The notes under the pieces were generated by a model. That model was given only the letters and a program-made list of their open reading frames with translations, was not told the DNA's origin and made no database searches. A stretch of 64,000 nt of DNA from NCBI RefSeq assembly GCF_900700375.1, contig NW_021629846.1:1-64000 (forward strand), read 5' to 3'. Positions 12,590 through 24,204 of the stretch are shown here, piece by piece. The number at the start of each line of letters is the position of its first letter. Positions within the stretch are counted from its first letter, which is position 1. The position numbers and the translations under genes are program-made. This DNA comes from Denticeps clupeoides. Taxonomy: Eukaryota; Chordata; Actinopteri; Clupeiformes; Denticipitidae.

Positions 12590-15500
12590 TGGTTCCACCT
12601 CACTACGGGTGGGTGTGCTCCATGACAACTAATCACAGCTTGGGCCACTAGATTCAAAGCAATCAGGGCGGAGGGAGTGTCACTTCAGCCTCATCCAAAG
12701 GTCACATGGTCTCTGGATGGGTGGGTGTGGCCTATATTTGCCAAGAAAGGTTGTGGATTTAAATCCAAAAACACCAAAGTGCTACCGAGGTCCCCTTGAT
12801 GAAGGTCCCGTCCCCACACGCTGCTCCCCGGGCGCCCCCACTACTCACCAAGAGTGATGGTTAAATAAAGAGGACACATTTCACCGTGTGCTGTGCTGCA
12901 GTGTTTCACAATGACAACCACTTCACTTTTTCACTTTCAAATAAAGTAGGCAAAGACGCACACACACACACACACACACACACACTGACCTGTCGACGAA
13001 AAGTATAACCAGGTCCTGCTTGTCAGTGTGTTTCTGCAGTTCCTTCTTCAGCCAACGAACCTTCTGACCCCCCCCAACGGTCCGAGCAACATCTCCACCT
13101 TTCCACTCCTCACCCAGTCCAAGCACCTAGACACACACACAAGAAGGGGCAGTAATATAACTACACAGTAATATAACCTTCTGGGGTCAGAAAGCGTGAA
13201 CACCAACTTCATGCCATTACTAAATGCAATATTCAAGTAAATTGTTTGTAGTTGTGCATGCTTGTAGTGTCCAGTATGATGGACAGACCTTCACAGTGTA
13301 GTTGAACTCCCTGGCCGTCCTCATGAAACGGTTGAAGCCATCAGTCTCCTCCGTAGCAGCAGTGAGGACCAGAAGGTTCTCTGTAGAGACAGAAATAAAA
13401 CCATCTCACAATCTCACATCAGTAACTTCCACCGAGCGGAGAAAGCATGGTTCTTAAAGCGATGGCCTAAAAGAGAGCACGGTCCACGCCGATCCGGTCA
13501 CCGTACCGACCATACCAGACCAAGCAGACCACGCCGATCCTGCCACCGTACCGACCAGACCAGACCGAGCAGACCACGCCGATCCTGCCACCGTACCGAC
13601 CATACCAGACCGAGCAGACCACGCCGATCCGGCCACCGTACCGACCATACCAGACCGAGCAGACCACGCCGATCCGGTCACCGTACCAACCATACCAGAC
13701 CAAGCAGACCACGCCGATCCTGCCAATGTACCGACCATACCAGACCGAGCAGACCACGCCGATCCGGCCACCGTACCGACCATACCAGACCGAGCAGACC
13801 ACGCCGATCCGGTCACCGTACCAACCATACCAGACCAAGCAGACCACGCCGATCCTGCCACCGTACCGACCAGACCAGACCGAGCAGACCACGCCGATCC
13901 GGCCACCGTACCGACCATACCAGACCGAGCAGACCACGCCGATCCGGTCACCGTACCGACCATACCAGACCAAGCAGACCACGCCGATCCGGTCACCGTA
14001 CAGACCAGACCGTACCGAGCAGACCACGCCGATCCGGTCACCGTACCGACCAGACCGGACCAAGCAGACCACGCCGATCCGGCCACACTGCGCCACGCCG
14101 ACTACACTGGACCGAGCCGACCACGCCGATCCGGCCACCGTACCGACCATACCGGACCGAGCAGACCACGCCGATCCTGCCACCGTACCGACCATACCAG
14201 ACCAAGCAGACCATGCCGATCCGGCCACACTGCGCCACGCCGACTACACTGGACCGAGCCGACCACGCCGATCCTGCCACCGTACCGACCATACCAGACC
14301 GAGCAGACCACGCCGATCCGGCCACCGTACCGACCATACCAGACCGAGCAGACCACGCCGATCCGGTCACCGTACCGACCATACCAGACCAAGCAGACCA
14401 CGCCGATCCGGTCACCGTACCGACCATACCAGACCAAGCAGACCACGCCGATCCGGTCACCATACCGACCAGACCGTACCGAGCAGACCACGCCGATCCG
14501 GTCACCGTACCGACCAGACCGGACCAAGCAGACCACGCCGATCCGGCCACACTGCGCCACGCCGACTACACTGGACCGAGCCGACCACGCCGATCCGGCC
14601 ACCGTACCGACCATACCGGACCGAGCAGACCACGCCGATCCTGCCACCGTACCGACCATACCAGACCAAGCCGATCCGGCCACACTGCGCCACGCCGACT
14701 ACACTGGACCGAGTCGACCACGCCGATCCTGCCACCGTACCGACCATACCAGACCGAGCAGACCACGCCGATCCGGCCACCGTACCGACCAGACCAGACC
14801 GAGCAGACCACGCCGATCCGGTCACCGTACCGACCATACCAGACCAAGCAGACCACGCCGATCCGGTCACCGTACCGACCATACCAGACCAAGCAGACCA
14901 CGCCGATCCGGTCACCGTACCGACCAGACCGTACCGAGCAGACCACGCCGATCCGGTCACCGTACCGACCGGACCAAGCAGACCACGCCGATCTGGCCAC
15001 ACTGCGCCACGTCGACTACACTGGACCGAGCCGACCACGCCGATCCGGCCACCGTACCGACCATACCGGACCGAGCAGACCACGCCGATCCGGTCACCGT
15101 ACCGACCAGACCGGACCAAGCAGACCACGCCGATCCGGCCACACTGCGCCACGCCGACTACACTGGACCGAGCAGACCACGCCGATCCGGCCACCGTACC
15201 GACCAGACCAGACCGAGCAGACCACGCCGATCCTGCCACCGTACCGACCAGACCGTACCGAGCAGACCACGCCGATCCGGTCACCGTACCGACCATACCA
15301 GACCGAGCAGACCACGCCGATCCGGTCACCGTACCGACCATACCAGACCGAGCAGACCACGCCGATCCGGCCACCGTACCGACCAGACCAGACCGAGCAG
15401 ACCACGCCGATCCTGCCACCGTACCGACCAGACCGTACCGAGCAGACCACGCCGATCCTGCCACCGTACCGACCATACCAGACCGAGCAGACCACGCCGA

Positions 15501-17203
15501 TCCGGTCACCGTACCGACCATACCAGACCGAGCAGACCACGCCGATCCGGCCACCGTACCGACCAGACCGTACCGAGCAGACCACGCCGATCCGGTCACC
15601 GTACCGACCATACCAGACCAAGCAGACCATGCCGATCCGGCCACACTGCGCCACGCCGACTACACTGGACCGAGCCGACCACGCCGATCCGGCCACCGTA
15701 CCGACCATACCGGACCGAGCAGACCACGCCGATCCGGTCACCGTACCGACCAGACCGGACCAAGCAGACCACGCCGATCCGGCCACACTGCGCCACGCCG
15801 ACTACACTGGACCGAGCCGACCACGCCGATCCGGCCACCGTACCGACCAGACCAGACCGAGCAGACCACGCCGATCCTGCCACCGTACCGACCAGACCGT
15901 ACCGAGCAGACCACGCCGATCCGGTCACCGTACCGACCATACCAGACCGAGCAGACCACGCCGATCCGGTCACCGTACTGACCATACCAGACCGAGCAGA
16001 CCACGCCGATCCGGTCACCGTACCGACCATACCAGACCGAGCAGACCACGCCGATCCGGCCACCGTACCGACCAGACCAGACCGAGCAGACCACGCCGAT
16101 CCTGCCACCGTACCGACCAGACCGTACCGAGCAGACCACGCCGATCCGGTCACCGTACCGACCATACCAGACCGAGCAGACCACGCCGATCCGGTCACCG
16201 TTCCGACCATACCAGACCGAGCAGACCACGCCGATCCGGCCACCGTACCGACCAGACCGTACCGAGCAGACCACGCCGATCCGGTCACCGTACCGACCAT
16301 ACCAGACCAAGCAGACCATGCCGATCCGGCCACACTGCGCCACGCCGACTACACTGGACCGAGCCGACCACGCCGATCCGGCCACCGTACCGACCATACC
16401 GGACCGAGCAGACCACGCCGATCCGGTCACCGTACCGACCAGACCGTACCGAGCAGACCACGCCGATCCGGCCACACTGCGCCACGCCGACTACACTGGA
16501 CCGAGCCGACCACGCCGATCCGGCCACTGTACCGACCAGACCAGACCGAGCAGACCACGCCGATCCGGTCACCGTACCGACCAGACCGTACCGAGCAGAC
16601 CACGCCGATCCGGTCACCGTACCGACCATACCGGACCGAGCAGACCACGCCGATCCGGTCACCGTACCGACCATACCAGACCAAGCAGACCACGCCGATC
16701 CTGCCACCGTACCGACCAGACCGTACCGAGCAGACCACGCCGATCCTGCCACCGTACCGACTACATCGAGCCGCGACTATGCCAGACCATTCCAGACCGC
16801 AGCAACCACACCGGACCGAGCCAACTAGAGCGATCCGGCCACCGGACCGAGCCGACCACACTGAGACGACCATAACGGACCGCCCCAACTACGCCGGACC
16901 GAGCCGACTACGACGATCCGGCCACGGGACCGAGCAGATCCGGGCCCCGGACCGCATCAACAGACGAGTTTGATGAATAAACTACCGAAATCGACCAGAT
17001 CGGTGAAAAGTTCGGTTCCCAGGTGGTTTATTTGTGTTTTATTCAGTAATAATAAAACCGGCCTGTAAACACGGACAAGTCCAGATTCGCCGCCGCGGCC
17101 CTGCAGGATCGGCCGGCGTCGCCTTACCGGGAGAGACGGGCCTGGGCTCGGCCGCGCAGCTCCAGAAGAGCCCGCAGAGCAGGGCGAGGCGGCTCAGTTG
17201 CAT
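6208..17203 (-). CDS. plod3: Procollagen-lysine 2-oxoglutarate 5-dioxygenase 3 (LH3), complete
   Basis: ER multifunctional enzyme that hydroxylates collagen lysines and glycosylates hydroxylysine. All 19 exons were traced, in phase throughout: 17128-17203, 13289-13380, 12990-13126, 12302-12465, 12110-12222, 11969-12032, 11752-11849, 11576-11671, 11358-11489, 11163-11284, 10989-11093, 10712-10837, 10489-10630, 10289-10402, 10012-10083, 9831-9935, 8143-8289, 6440-6565, 6208-6363. CDS is 2187 nt, 728 aa (human LH3: 738, also 19 exons). The start follows a CpG-rich promoter and gives a signal peptide ([18 protein letters not shown]). LH3 rather than LH1/LH2 is supported by [19 protein letters not shown]. 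Glycosyltransferase motif VDSYD (D101/D104) and DDD 178-180 are present. Dioxygenase residues H657, D659, H709 and R719 are intact. Introns 1, 16 and 17 hold large tandem arrays. Confidence 0.97.
6622..8138. repeat. 1.5-kb (GAGT/GTGT)n array filling plod3 intron 17
   Basis: Almost pure GTGTGAGTGAGTGCGTG-type sequence between exons 18 and 17 of plod3. In the plod3 transcript it reads CACACACTCACTCACGCA. It runs to within 4 nt of the exon 17 donor. The long His/Thr/Ser/Leu ORF through it on the minus strand is a repeat artefact. Confidence 0.95.
8297..9828. repeat. Compound (CA)n minisatellite in plod3 intron 16
   Basis: About 40 units of GAAATATTACACATGTTCAA separated by (AC)n runs of varying length, so units run from about 35 to 60 bp. 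Towards 9530-9820 the units diverge (CACACGTTCAAACACACAAAGATA). In the plod3 RNA it reads as UG-rich. It is regularly spaced but is not CRISPR: this is a fish intron and the spacers are microsatellite. Confidence 0.95.
10093..10258 (-). repeat. SINE family 2 (tRNA-derived), antisense copy
   Basis: Reads in reverse as ACCCAGGTTCAAACCCC (B-box-like), GTGTCCCTGAGCAGGACACTT, GAGTGTCTC, AGTCCCTCTGGATAAGGACG and GTCTGGTAAATGCTG. It lies in plod3 intron 14 and begins only about 10 nt from exon 15, overlapping its acceptor zone. Confidence 0.85.
12775..12940 (+). repeat. SINE family 1, head-truncated sense copy
   Basis: GTGCTACCGAGGTCCCCTTGATGAAG, the GCTCCCCGGGCGCC block, GGTTAAATAAAGAGGACACATTT and a CACTTCACTTTTT tail. 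It lies in plod3 intron 3. The tRNA-like head is missing or too diverged to see. Confidence 0.8.
13483..16790. repeat. 3.3-kb GC-rich minisatellite (45-bp unit) in plod3 intron 1
   Basis: About 70 tandem units of a 45-bp motif containing CGAGCAGACCACGCCGATCC and GGTCACCGTACCGACCATACC. Variants differ at a few fixed positions (GGTCACC, GGCCACC or TGCCACC; GACCATACC or GACCAGACC). A second unit type, with CACACTGCGCCACGCCGACT, is 52 bp long and occurs about every 5-10 units, marking larger duplicated cassettes. Because 45 is a multiple of three and the unit lacks stops in several frames, ORFs up to 871 codons appear; none has gene-like sequence. The array decays at 16.75-16.97 kb. Confidence 0.95.
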
Positions 17204-17480
17204 GGCCGGTCGCGGATACCGAGTCCCGGAGCGGAGCGGAGCGGCGCGGAGCGGAGCGACGGTCCCCGCTGTCTCGGTAACGGAGCGAAATCCCGTTCTG
17301 TCGAGGCTGCGCGCAACTCTCGCGGAACGTGGACAGGACCCGCCCACTCCCGGGTCACGGCCAATGAAGGCGGAGCTCGCTTTGATTGACACGCCGAAAG
17401 CCAATCGCTGGAAAGAACACGAAGATCCCCGGCCAACCAGCGGAGGCCAGATGGACGCGCTTCCTCCGAGGTGCCCGGCG
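17204..17480 (-). promoter_or_regulatory. plod3 CpG-rich promoter
   Basis: GC-rich, CpG-dense sequence just upstream of the plod3 start codon, with GGAGCGGAGCGGAGCGG runs and inverted or direct CCAAT boxes near 17362, 17385 and 17402. No TATA box. This fits a housekeeping promoter. Confidence 0.6.
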
Positions 17481-17777
17481 CCCCGCGGCCGCAGAAGAGT
17501 TCGTGACGGAGGCGACGGTGGTCGGCGGTGCCACGTGTGAGGAATCCCAGCAGCCAGGAATCCGCTCGGGGGTGGGGTGTGTGCCCGCATTCCCCCGAGG
17601 AATGTCCCCAGGCCCCCGCTCAGGCATTCATCTGATCATGGCACGGAAAAGCAGTTTTCCTGCTTTACTGGGATTATAAATACCCTGTGAGATTGGGAGT
17701 AGGACATCATGATGAAACTGTGGTATGAAAGAGCTCAGGGTTAAAGGTCAGAGAAGGTTCATTATAATAATCATATA

Positions 17778-18264
17778 CAGTACAGGCCAAACGTCTGGGC
17801 ATCTTCTCATTCAACGTGTCTTCTTTATCTTCATGACCATTTACGTTGGTAGATTCTCACTGAAGGCATCAGAACTATGAATGAACACATGTGGAGTTCT
17901 GTACTGAAATAAGTGAAAACATGTTTTATATTCTAGTTTCTTTGCTCTGATTACTGCTTTACACACTCTTGGCATTCTCTCCATGAGCTTCAAGAGGTCG
18001 TCACCTGAAATGCTTCTCCAACAGTCTTGAAGGAGTTCCCAGAGGTGTTTAGCACTTGTTGGCCCAGCTCACCCCAAACCATCTGGACTGGGTTCAGGTC
18101 CAGTGACTGTGGAGGTCAGGTCTCCACTTTTTGTTAAGTACAGAACTCCACATGTGTTCATTCATAGTTTTGATGCCTTCAGTGAGAATCTACCAACGTA
18201 AATAGTCATGAAGATAAAGAAAACATGTTGAATGAGAAGGTGTCCAGACTTTTGGCCTGGACTG
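17778..18264. mobile_element. Short Tc1-type transposon, 487 bp, long inverted repeats
   Basis: Ends are inverted copies of about 130 bp (CAGTACAGGCCAAACGTCTG at the left; its partner CAGTCCAGGCCAAAAGTCTG reading in from the right). It is flanked by a TA target duplication at 17776-17777 and 18265-18266. The middle still encodes, on the minus strand, a carboxy-terminal Tc1 transposase scrap (LLQDCWRSISGDD, LMERMPR). It is a deleted, non-autonomous copy. Confidence 0.88.
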
Positions 18265-18269
18265 TACAT

Positions 18270-18349
18270 ACACAGATGAGATGACTAAACTGAACATGAA
18301 TTCAGACTTGTTTGGTGATGCCACGTAGACTTTAGAGCCTGGCAAACAC

Positions 18350-18386
<37 letters not shown>

Positions 18387-18622
18387 ATGTTTACAATTCA
18401 AAGGTTGTGTCTTTGCAAACACACACACACACACACACTCGCTGTACCTTTACATGCACAGTAATCCATAATATGATAAGAAAGTGACAGTATGAAGTCA
18501 CGTTAATTTAATTTGACCGTTAATATACATGTGACAGTGTGAAGTGCCGTTAATATTAAAAATGTGAACACATACAGAATAAAACACGTCTTACTTCTCT
18601 CTGGTTGGGTCACTCTCTCTCT

Positions 18623-18657
<35 letters not shown>

Positions 18658-19270
18658 AGAACCCAGGATCGACAGCTGCGAGGTGGACGGTGAGGTAAGG
18701 GGAATAATCGTGAATAATCGTGCTCATGTGTAGATGCATTAAAACACCAGTGAGTTTCATGTAGACATATTACAGGGTACACTGGGTCTGGATAAATGTA
18801 TTTATTGCATGTATATAATGATTGTACATATATAACTGATTGTATATATGTAATTGTATTCAGGGTACAGATCTTTTTCCCATGGTCACAATCAGCACAC
18901 TGTGGTCCATGATGGAACTCAGGCTCAACACATTTTACCCACATAACAGGATGGCAGGGACAGGTGCGGGTTTTGAGACCCAGTCCCCCTCCGCGGAAGG
19001 TGGACAAATCGCTGCCTCCTTCATTTCCGATGGAGGAATGACATCAGTTGTCACAGTAAAAAGTGGTGACAGCGGAGCAGCAACTTCACACACAATCTGG
19101 CAACATTGGAAATTCCGTATTCTGTTACAGTGCTCAGAATACTTTTAGAATACGTGTAAAGGACCATGGACTATAAAGATCTGACGGAAAGACCAGGGTT
19201 TCGGTTCATTTGGAAGTGTCTTCATTTCAGGTGGACACGTACGAGAAACTGCTCTGTGTGTCCCTGCGCC
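18270..19270. other. Intergenic stretch with microsatellites
   Basis: Holds (CA)n tracts near 18352-18384, 18419-18440 and 18628-18656 and the probable 5' flank of the C-type lectin gene. No exon was seen here. Confidence 0.5.
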
Positions 19271-20936
19271 ATGAAGGACGATACGAACAGACTGACCAAC
19301 GTGAGCAATGATTATCACGACGACCTCCAGCCCACAGAGAGCAGCGAGGAGCAGTCGTTCTGGAAGACAGGTAGACGCACAGTCCCTATGGGGCGAAACG
19401 TCTTGTCACTTGTGTACAAGTTGAGCTCAAGTGCGGCTGAAATATATTTCTAATCAAGATACATGAAACGGCGCATTTTATTCCCAACAGCTTTTGTAAT
19501 AATGTTTCAGTGCAAAAGGAAACTGTCAAAAAGTATTCCAATATTCAAAGCTTGGTCAATTTTTGCAAGGACATAAGTGTTGTGTCCTTGTCATATGACC
19601 GTCACCTGTGACTAATAATGGATCAATTATGTCTCAGGTGTGTATAAAAAGAACATCAGTACACTAGACCTTCACATCAACTGCAACTAGACCTCTGCAA
19701 ACATGCCTCACATTCACCCTGAGACTAAAGTGTTGATTATCAAGAAGCTGAAGACCAGATCCACTGCTGATGTGGCAGACACCTTCAATGTGTCTCAGCG
19801 TCTAGTACAGAGGACAAGCCCTGGTCAGGCAGACCCCGCTCGAGAGGACTGTTTGTTGGCTCGAAAATCCAAGGCCCATTTCCCACTGCAGCAGAGCTCC
19901 ACGAGACCTGGTCACCTGAAGTCCCTGTGTCAACCAGAACAATTTGTCTCGAAATGTCCTCCATGGTGGAATCAGTGCCCAGAAACCAGCACTACACAAA
20001 AGACAATTGAAAAACCGTGTGGCATTTGCCAGGGCCCACAGCCTGCTAAAAGGATGAACGCTGGAAACGTGGCAGAAGGAGGATTTTTCAGATGAATCTT
20101 CAAATATTGCAGGAGACCTACTGGAGCCCACATGGGTCCGAGATTCCCCCAGAAAACAGTGAAGGTTGGTGGTGGAAAAATCATGGTCTGGGGTTCCATC
20201 CGGTATGGGGGTGTGTGAGAGATCTGCAGGGTGGAAGGCAACATGCCAAGAAATCTTAGCTACCTTTTTATATTCCGAACCATAAAAGTGGCCAAATTCT
20301 GCAGCAGGATGGTGCTCCATCACATACTTCCATCTCCACATCAAAGTTCCTCAAGGCGAAGATGATCAAGATGCTCCAGGATTGGCCAGCCCAGTCACCA
20401 GACATGAACATCATTGAGCATGTGTGGAGTAGGATGAAAGAGGAAGCATGGAAGATGAAACCAAATAATACTGAGGAACTCTGGGAGGCCTGCAAGACTG
20501 ATTTATTTGCTGTTCCTGATGACTTCAGCAATAAATAGTTTGAATCCTTGCCAAACCACATGGATGCGGTCCTTCAAGCTCATGGAAGTCATACAAGATA
20601 TTACATTTGGATCTCACAGCCTCACGACTTAATTTGCTGACATATTTTTGTATTTGCAGTAAATTTGTTCAATTTCTTTATAGGCGACAAAACGTTTTTC
20701 TTGCCAGAATGTGACCTTTCTGTCTTGATTAAATGATTAATCGTTTTTTTTTTTAATATATTGTGTTGAGATTAAGTGTTGTAGGTGTGTGTGTGTGTGT
20801 GTGTGTGTAGAGCCTGTGTCACAGTTTCCTGCTCCACCCATCATCAGTAGGCCTCAGCTGAGACAGGCCGTGTTCTTCTCTCTCACTGCTGTTGTGCTGA
20901 TCGCCCTCATCATCACTGTGGCAGTGAACAGTAAGA

Positions 20937-20975
<39 letters not shown>

Positions 20976-21577
20976 TTGCTGACCGGTGTACTGCTCTCTC
21001 TCTCGCTCTCTGTGTAGATAGGAAGGTTGTCGGTGGTTTTGGTTCAGCAGAGAAGAAGGTGGCGAATCTCAGTCACAGTCTGCAGGATGTCCTGTCACAG
21101 ATAAAGGCTGGAAAAGTGAAGCGTGAGTAATTTACACACGCGTGCACACGCGCCATGAATACACACATGCAGACGTCAACACCAGCCTCCCTGTTCCAGA
21201 GGGAGAAACCGATTCCGAGATGGAAAGGCTCAGCAGCTCCCTGCAGTCAGCAAAAGAGGACCTGGCGCAGGGTACGAGTCGGCCGCGCGTGTAAATTCAC
21301 CGCGCGTGTAAATCCACCGCGCGTGTAAATCCACCGCGCGTGTAAATCCTCCGCGCGTGTAAATCCTCCGCGCGTGTGTTCCTGAGTGTGTGTGTGTGTG
21401 TGTGTGTGTTCAGTGTCTGATTCCCTGACAGCGTTGGATGACTTGACGTCGATAAAGAAAACCCTGTCAGAGCTCCAGTGCAGTTTCAACAGATTCATCA
21501 GGAACAGTGAGTTGTGGATCTGGGTGTCCTGGGAACCAGTAGAAAATGTATTAAAATCATAATTAAAAGATAAATGA

Positions 21578-21621
<44 letters not shown>

Positions 21622-23200
21622 GAGATACGGAGGCTTGTTGTCCACTGGGCTGGGATCTGTACTCCAGAAACTGTTATTACTTCTCAACCAACGGCATGTC
21701 GTGGCACCGAGCCAGAGACCACTGCACCAGCCGCGGGGCGTCGCTGCTGGTGCTTCAGAGCGCAGACGAGAGGGTAACCCAACACCACCCAACACCTCCC
21801 AACACTTCCCAATTCTTCCCAACACTACTCAACACTACCCAACACAGTCTCAACACCACCCAAAACAACCCAACACTTCCCAATTCTTCCCAACACTACT
21901 CAACACTACCCAACACAGTCTCAACACCACCCAAAACAAACCAACACCTCCCAACACTTCCCAACACTACTCAACACTACCCAACACAGTCTCAACACCA
22001 CCCAAAACAACCCAACATCACCCAACACTTCCCAACACTTCCCAATTCTTCCCAACACTACTCAACACAGCCTCAACACCACCCAAAACAACCCAACACA
22101 GTCTCAACACCACCCAAAACAACCCAACATCACCCAACACTTCCCAACACTTCCCAACACTACTCAACACTACCCAACACAGTCTCAACACCACCCAAAA
22201 CAACCCAACATCACCCAACACTTCCCAATTCTTCCCAACACTACTCAACACTACCCAACACAGTCTCAACACCACCCAAAACAACCCAACATCACCCAAC
22301 ACTTCCCAATTCTTCCCAACACTACTCAACACTACCCAACACAGTCTCAACACACCCCAAAACAAACCAACACCTCCCAACACTTCCCAACACTTCCCAA
22401 TTCTTCCCAACACTACTCAACACTACCCAACACAGCCTCAACACCACCCAAAACAACCCAACACAATCTCAACATCACCCAACACTACTCAACACTACCC
22501 ATCTGCACCCAACACTTCCAAAAAAGCACAACAGAACCCAACACTACCCATCTCTACCCAAAGCAATTCAACACCTCACATCTCCACCCGACACCTCATA
22601 TCTCCACCCAACACTACCCAACACAATCTCAACATCACATAAAAACAACCCAACACCACCCAACACAATCTCAAAATCACACAACACTACCCAAAACAAC
22701 CCAACACAATCTCAACATCACACAAAACAACACAAACTCAACACTATCCAACACTACCCATGTCCACCTAACACTACCCCCCAAAAAACACAACAGAACC
22801 CAACACTACCCATCTCTACCGATGGGACTGATTCTTGTTGGCCTGACAGCGTTTTGTAGTCAGCCGGACAGCACCGCTCTTTTTCTGGCTTGGTCTGAGT
22901 GACGAACGCACTGGAAGCTGGGAGTGGGTGGACAGGACCCCCTACAAAATCGACAGGAGGTGTGTTCCTGTGTGTCTACATTGAAATTGTGGTAGATTGC
23001 ACTTGTTGTAAGTACGTGTGTGTGTGTGTGTTAACAGAGAGTGGATGCCAGGTCAGCCTGATGACTGGCGACTCCACGGGTTGGAAGGCGGTGAGGATTG
23101 TGCCCATTTCCATTCTGACGGTCGTTACAATGATGACCACTGTTCTCGCCACTATCGTTACATCTGCAAGGCTCCAGTCACCGCCAACATCACACCTTAA
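19271..23200 (+). CDS. Type II membrane C-type lectin, asialoglycoprotein-receptor-like
   Basis: Eight exons in phase: 19271-19370, 20811-20930, 21018-21122, 21200-21271, 21414-21506, 21625-21773, 22850-22959 and 23038-23200 (TAA). The product is 303 aa. Order: acidic cytoplasmic tail (1-52), one membrane anchor (about 53-72, [18 protein letters not shown]), three heptad-like neck exons (74-163), then a C-type lectin domain (about 168-297) with [25 protein letters not shown] and the CRYIC-type end HYRYICK. The sugar-choosing motif is QPD (256-258), usual for galactose/GalNAc lectins such as ASGR and CLEC10A, not mannose-type EPN. The Ca-site WND reads YND. It is probably an endocytic or scavenging receptor; orthology among ASGR, CLEC10A and CD209-like genes is unsettled. 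AATAAA at 23511. Confidence 0.92.
19530..20740 (+). mobile_element. Tc1/mariner transposon with broken transposase
   Basis: Sits in intron 1 of the lectin gene. A transposase starts at 19703 ([17 protein letters not shown], then a helix-turn-helix-like [17 protein letters not shown]). Further pieces in changed frames include [10 protein letters not shown] and [20 protein letters not shown], the second catalytic region of Tc1 enzymes. Several stops and frame changes mean it is inactive. Termini were not fixed exactly. Confidence 0.85.
21776..22835. repeat. CCCAACACTA-type minisatellite in lectin intron 6
   Basis: About 1 kb built from 10-11-nt submotifs (CCCAACACTAC, CCCAATTCTT, CCCAAAACAA, CTCAACACCA) arranged in roughly 75-85-bp higher-order units. 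It fills intron 6, which splits the lectin domain. A second array of the same submotifs lies at 24.2-25.1 kb. Confidence 0.93.
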
Positions 23201-23510
23201 CAACGTTTTTTATACTGAGGACATGCACAATACCTCACCTCTGCTTCTCAACTGCGACGCAGTTCTCCTCATTAAGTCAAATATTTTTTTATAAATAGAA
23301 ACTGGAAAATAGCGTTGATAAGGACAAAATCCCCCTTGAGATGTGCGCAAACCTTGTGGACAACTACAAGGAACGTTTGCCACAAAGGTTTGCCACCAAG
23401 TATGTTGTGCAAAAGGCACCAAATACTCATTTAATTAATGAAAATACAAATTAATGTATAAGTATTTTCAAATGCATTATTTTGTAATTATTCTTGTCTG
23501 TCACTGTTCA

Positions 23511-23516
23511 AATAAA
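23511..23516 (+). terminator. Lectin gene polyadenylation signal
   Basis: AATAAA 311 nt after the stop codon, followed by AT-rich and T-rich sequence; a plausible end of the lectin 3' UTR. Confidence 0.6.
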
Positions 23517-23539
23517 ACTACACTTGAAATAAAAGTCTG

Positions 23540-24204
23540 ATTATTTCAAACGTACAGAATCTGCAGGGGTTGAAATAATTGATTATAAAAGCAGGTAAGT
23601 ATTTGTTAAAACCGTGTTACCTGCCTGTGAGATACAGCCATAGTGAGTTGGAATGAACATGGGGCTCAGATCGTAGTCAGTTGTATTTATTCAGTACAGG
23701 TCTTGCACAAAAACAGGTCAACCAGGACTGTGAGGAGCAACACAGATTAACACAGACATCACGCGTTGCTGGAGGCCCCTAGTGGCCATGGGAAGTAAGT
23801 AAAACTTGTATTAGTTATTGACTTGAACATTAACTGTTAACATTAACTACGTTGCTGTAACTCCTGTCAATTCCAGCGAGGTCCATGTTGGTCTGAGTCT
23901 TCTTCATGACGGCAGGTAAATCAGGGGTGACTCTTGATCTGGGTTCTGGGGTTCATATTAAGATGGGGCTGATATGGACCACGTGTCTGGTACCTGTGTA
24001 CCACCCATATGAGCGTGTTACCTGGGAAGGGGCGGAGTCACTATTAAACTGAAAGAAATGTTTGACTGATTTGTAAGCGGTTCTCGCTTAATTATTTTCA
24101 ACAGCAGTATGAGAGATGTTTGCAGCGAGTGTTGCAACAGACAGATTCCCATGATGAACAGGTCGAATGGCTTGTAGTTCTGCATGTTGTTAAAGCTACA
24201 GAAT
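23540..24204. other. Intergenic stretch with a shared repeat block
   Basis: No exon seen. The segment 23945-24030 (AAGATGGGGCTGATATG, CTGGTACCTGTGTACCACCC, GCGTGTTAC) recurs at 57445-57515 inside poln, so it is an interspersed repeat of unknown class. Confidence 0.55.

Noticed and set aside
13726-16828. ORFs of up to 751 and 871 codons on the plus str and several of 150-380 codons on the minus strand
   Set aside because: They run through a 45-bp tandem array inside plod3 intron 1. The unit is a multiple of three and lacks stops, so long frames are expected. No domain or start context.
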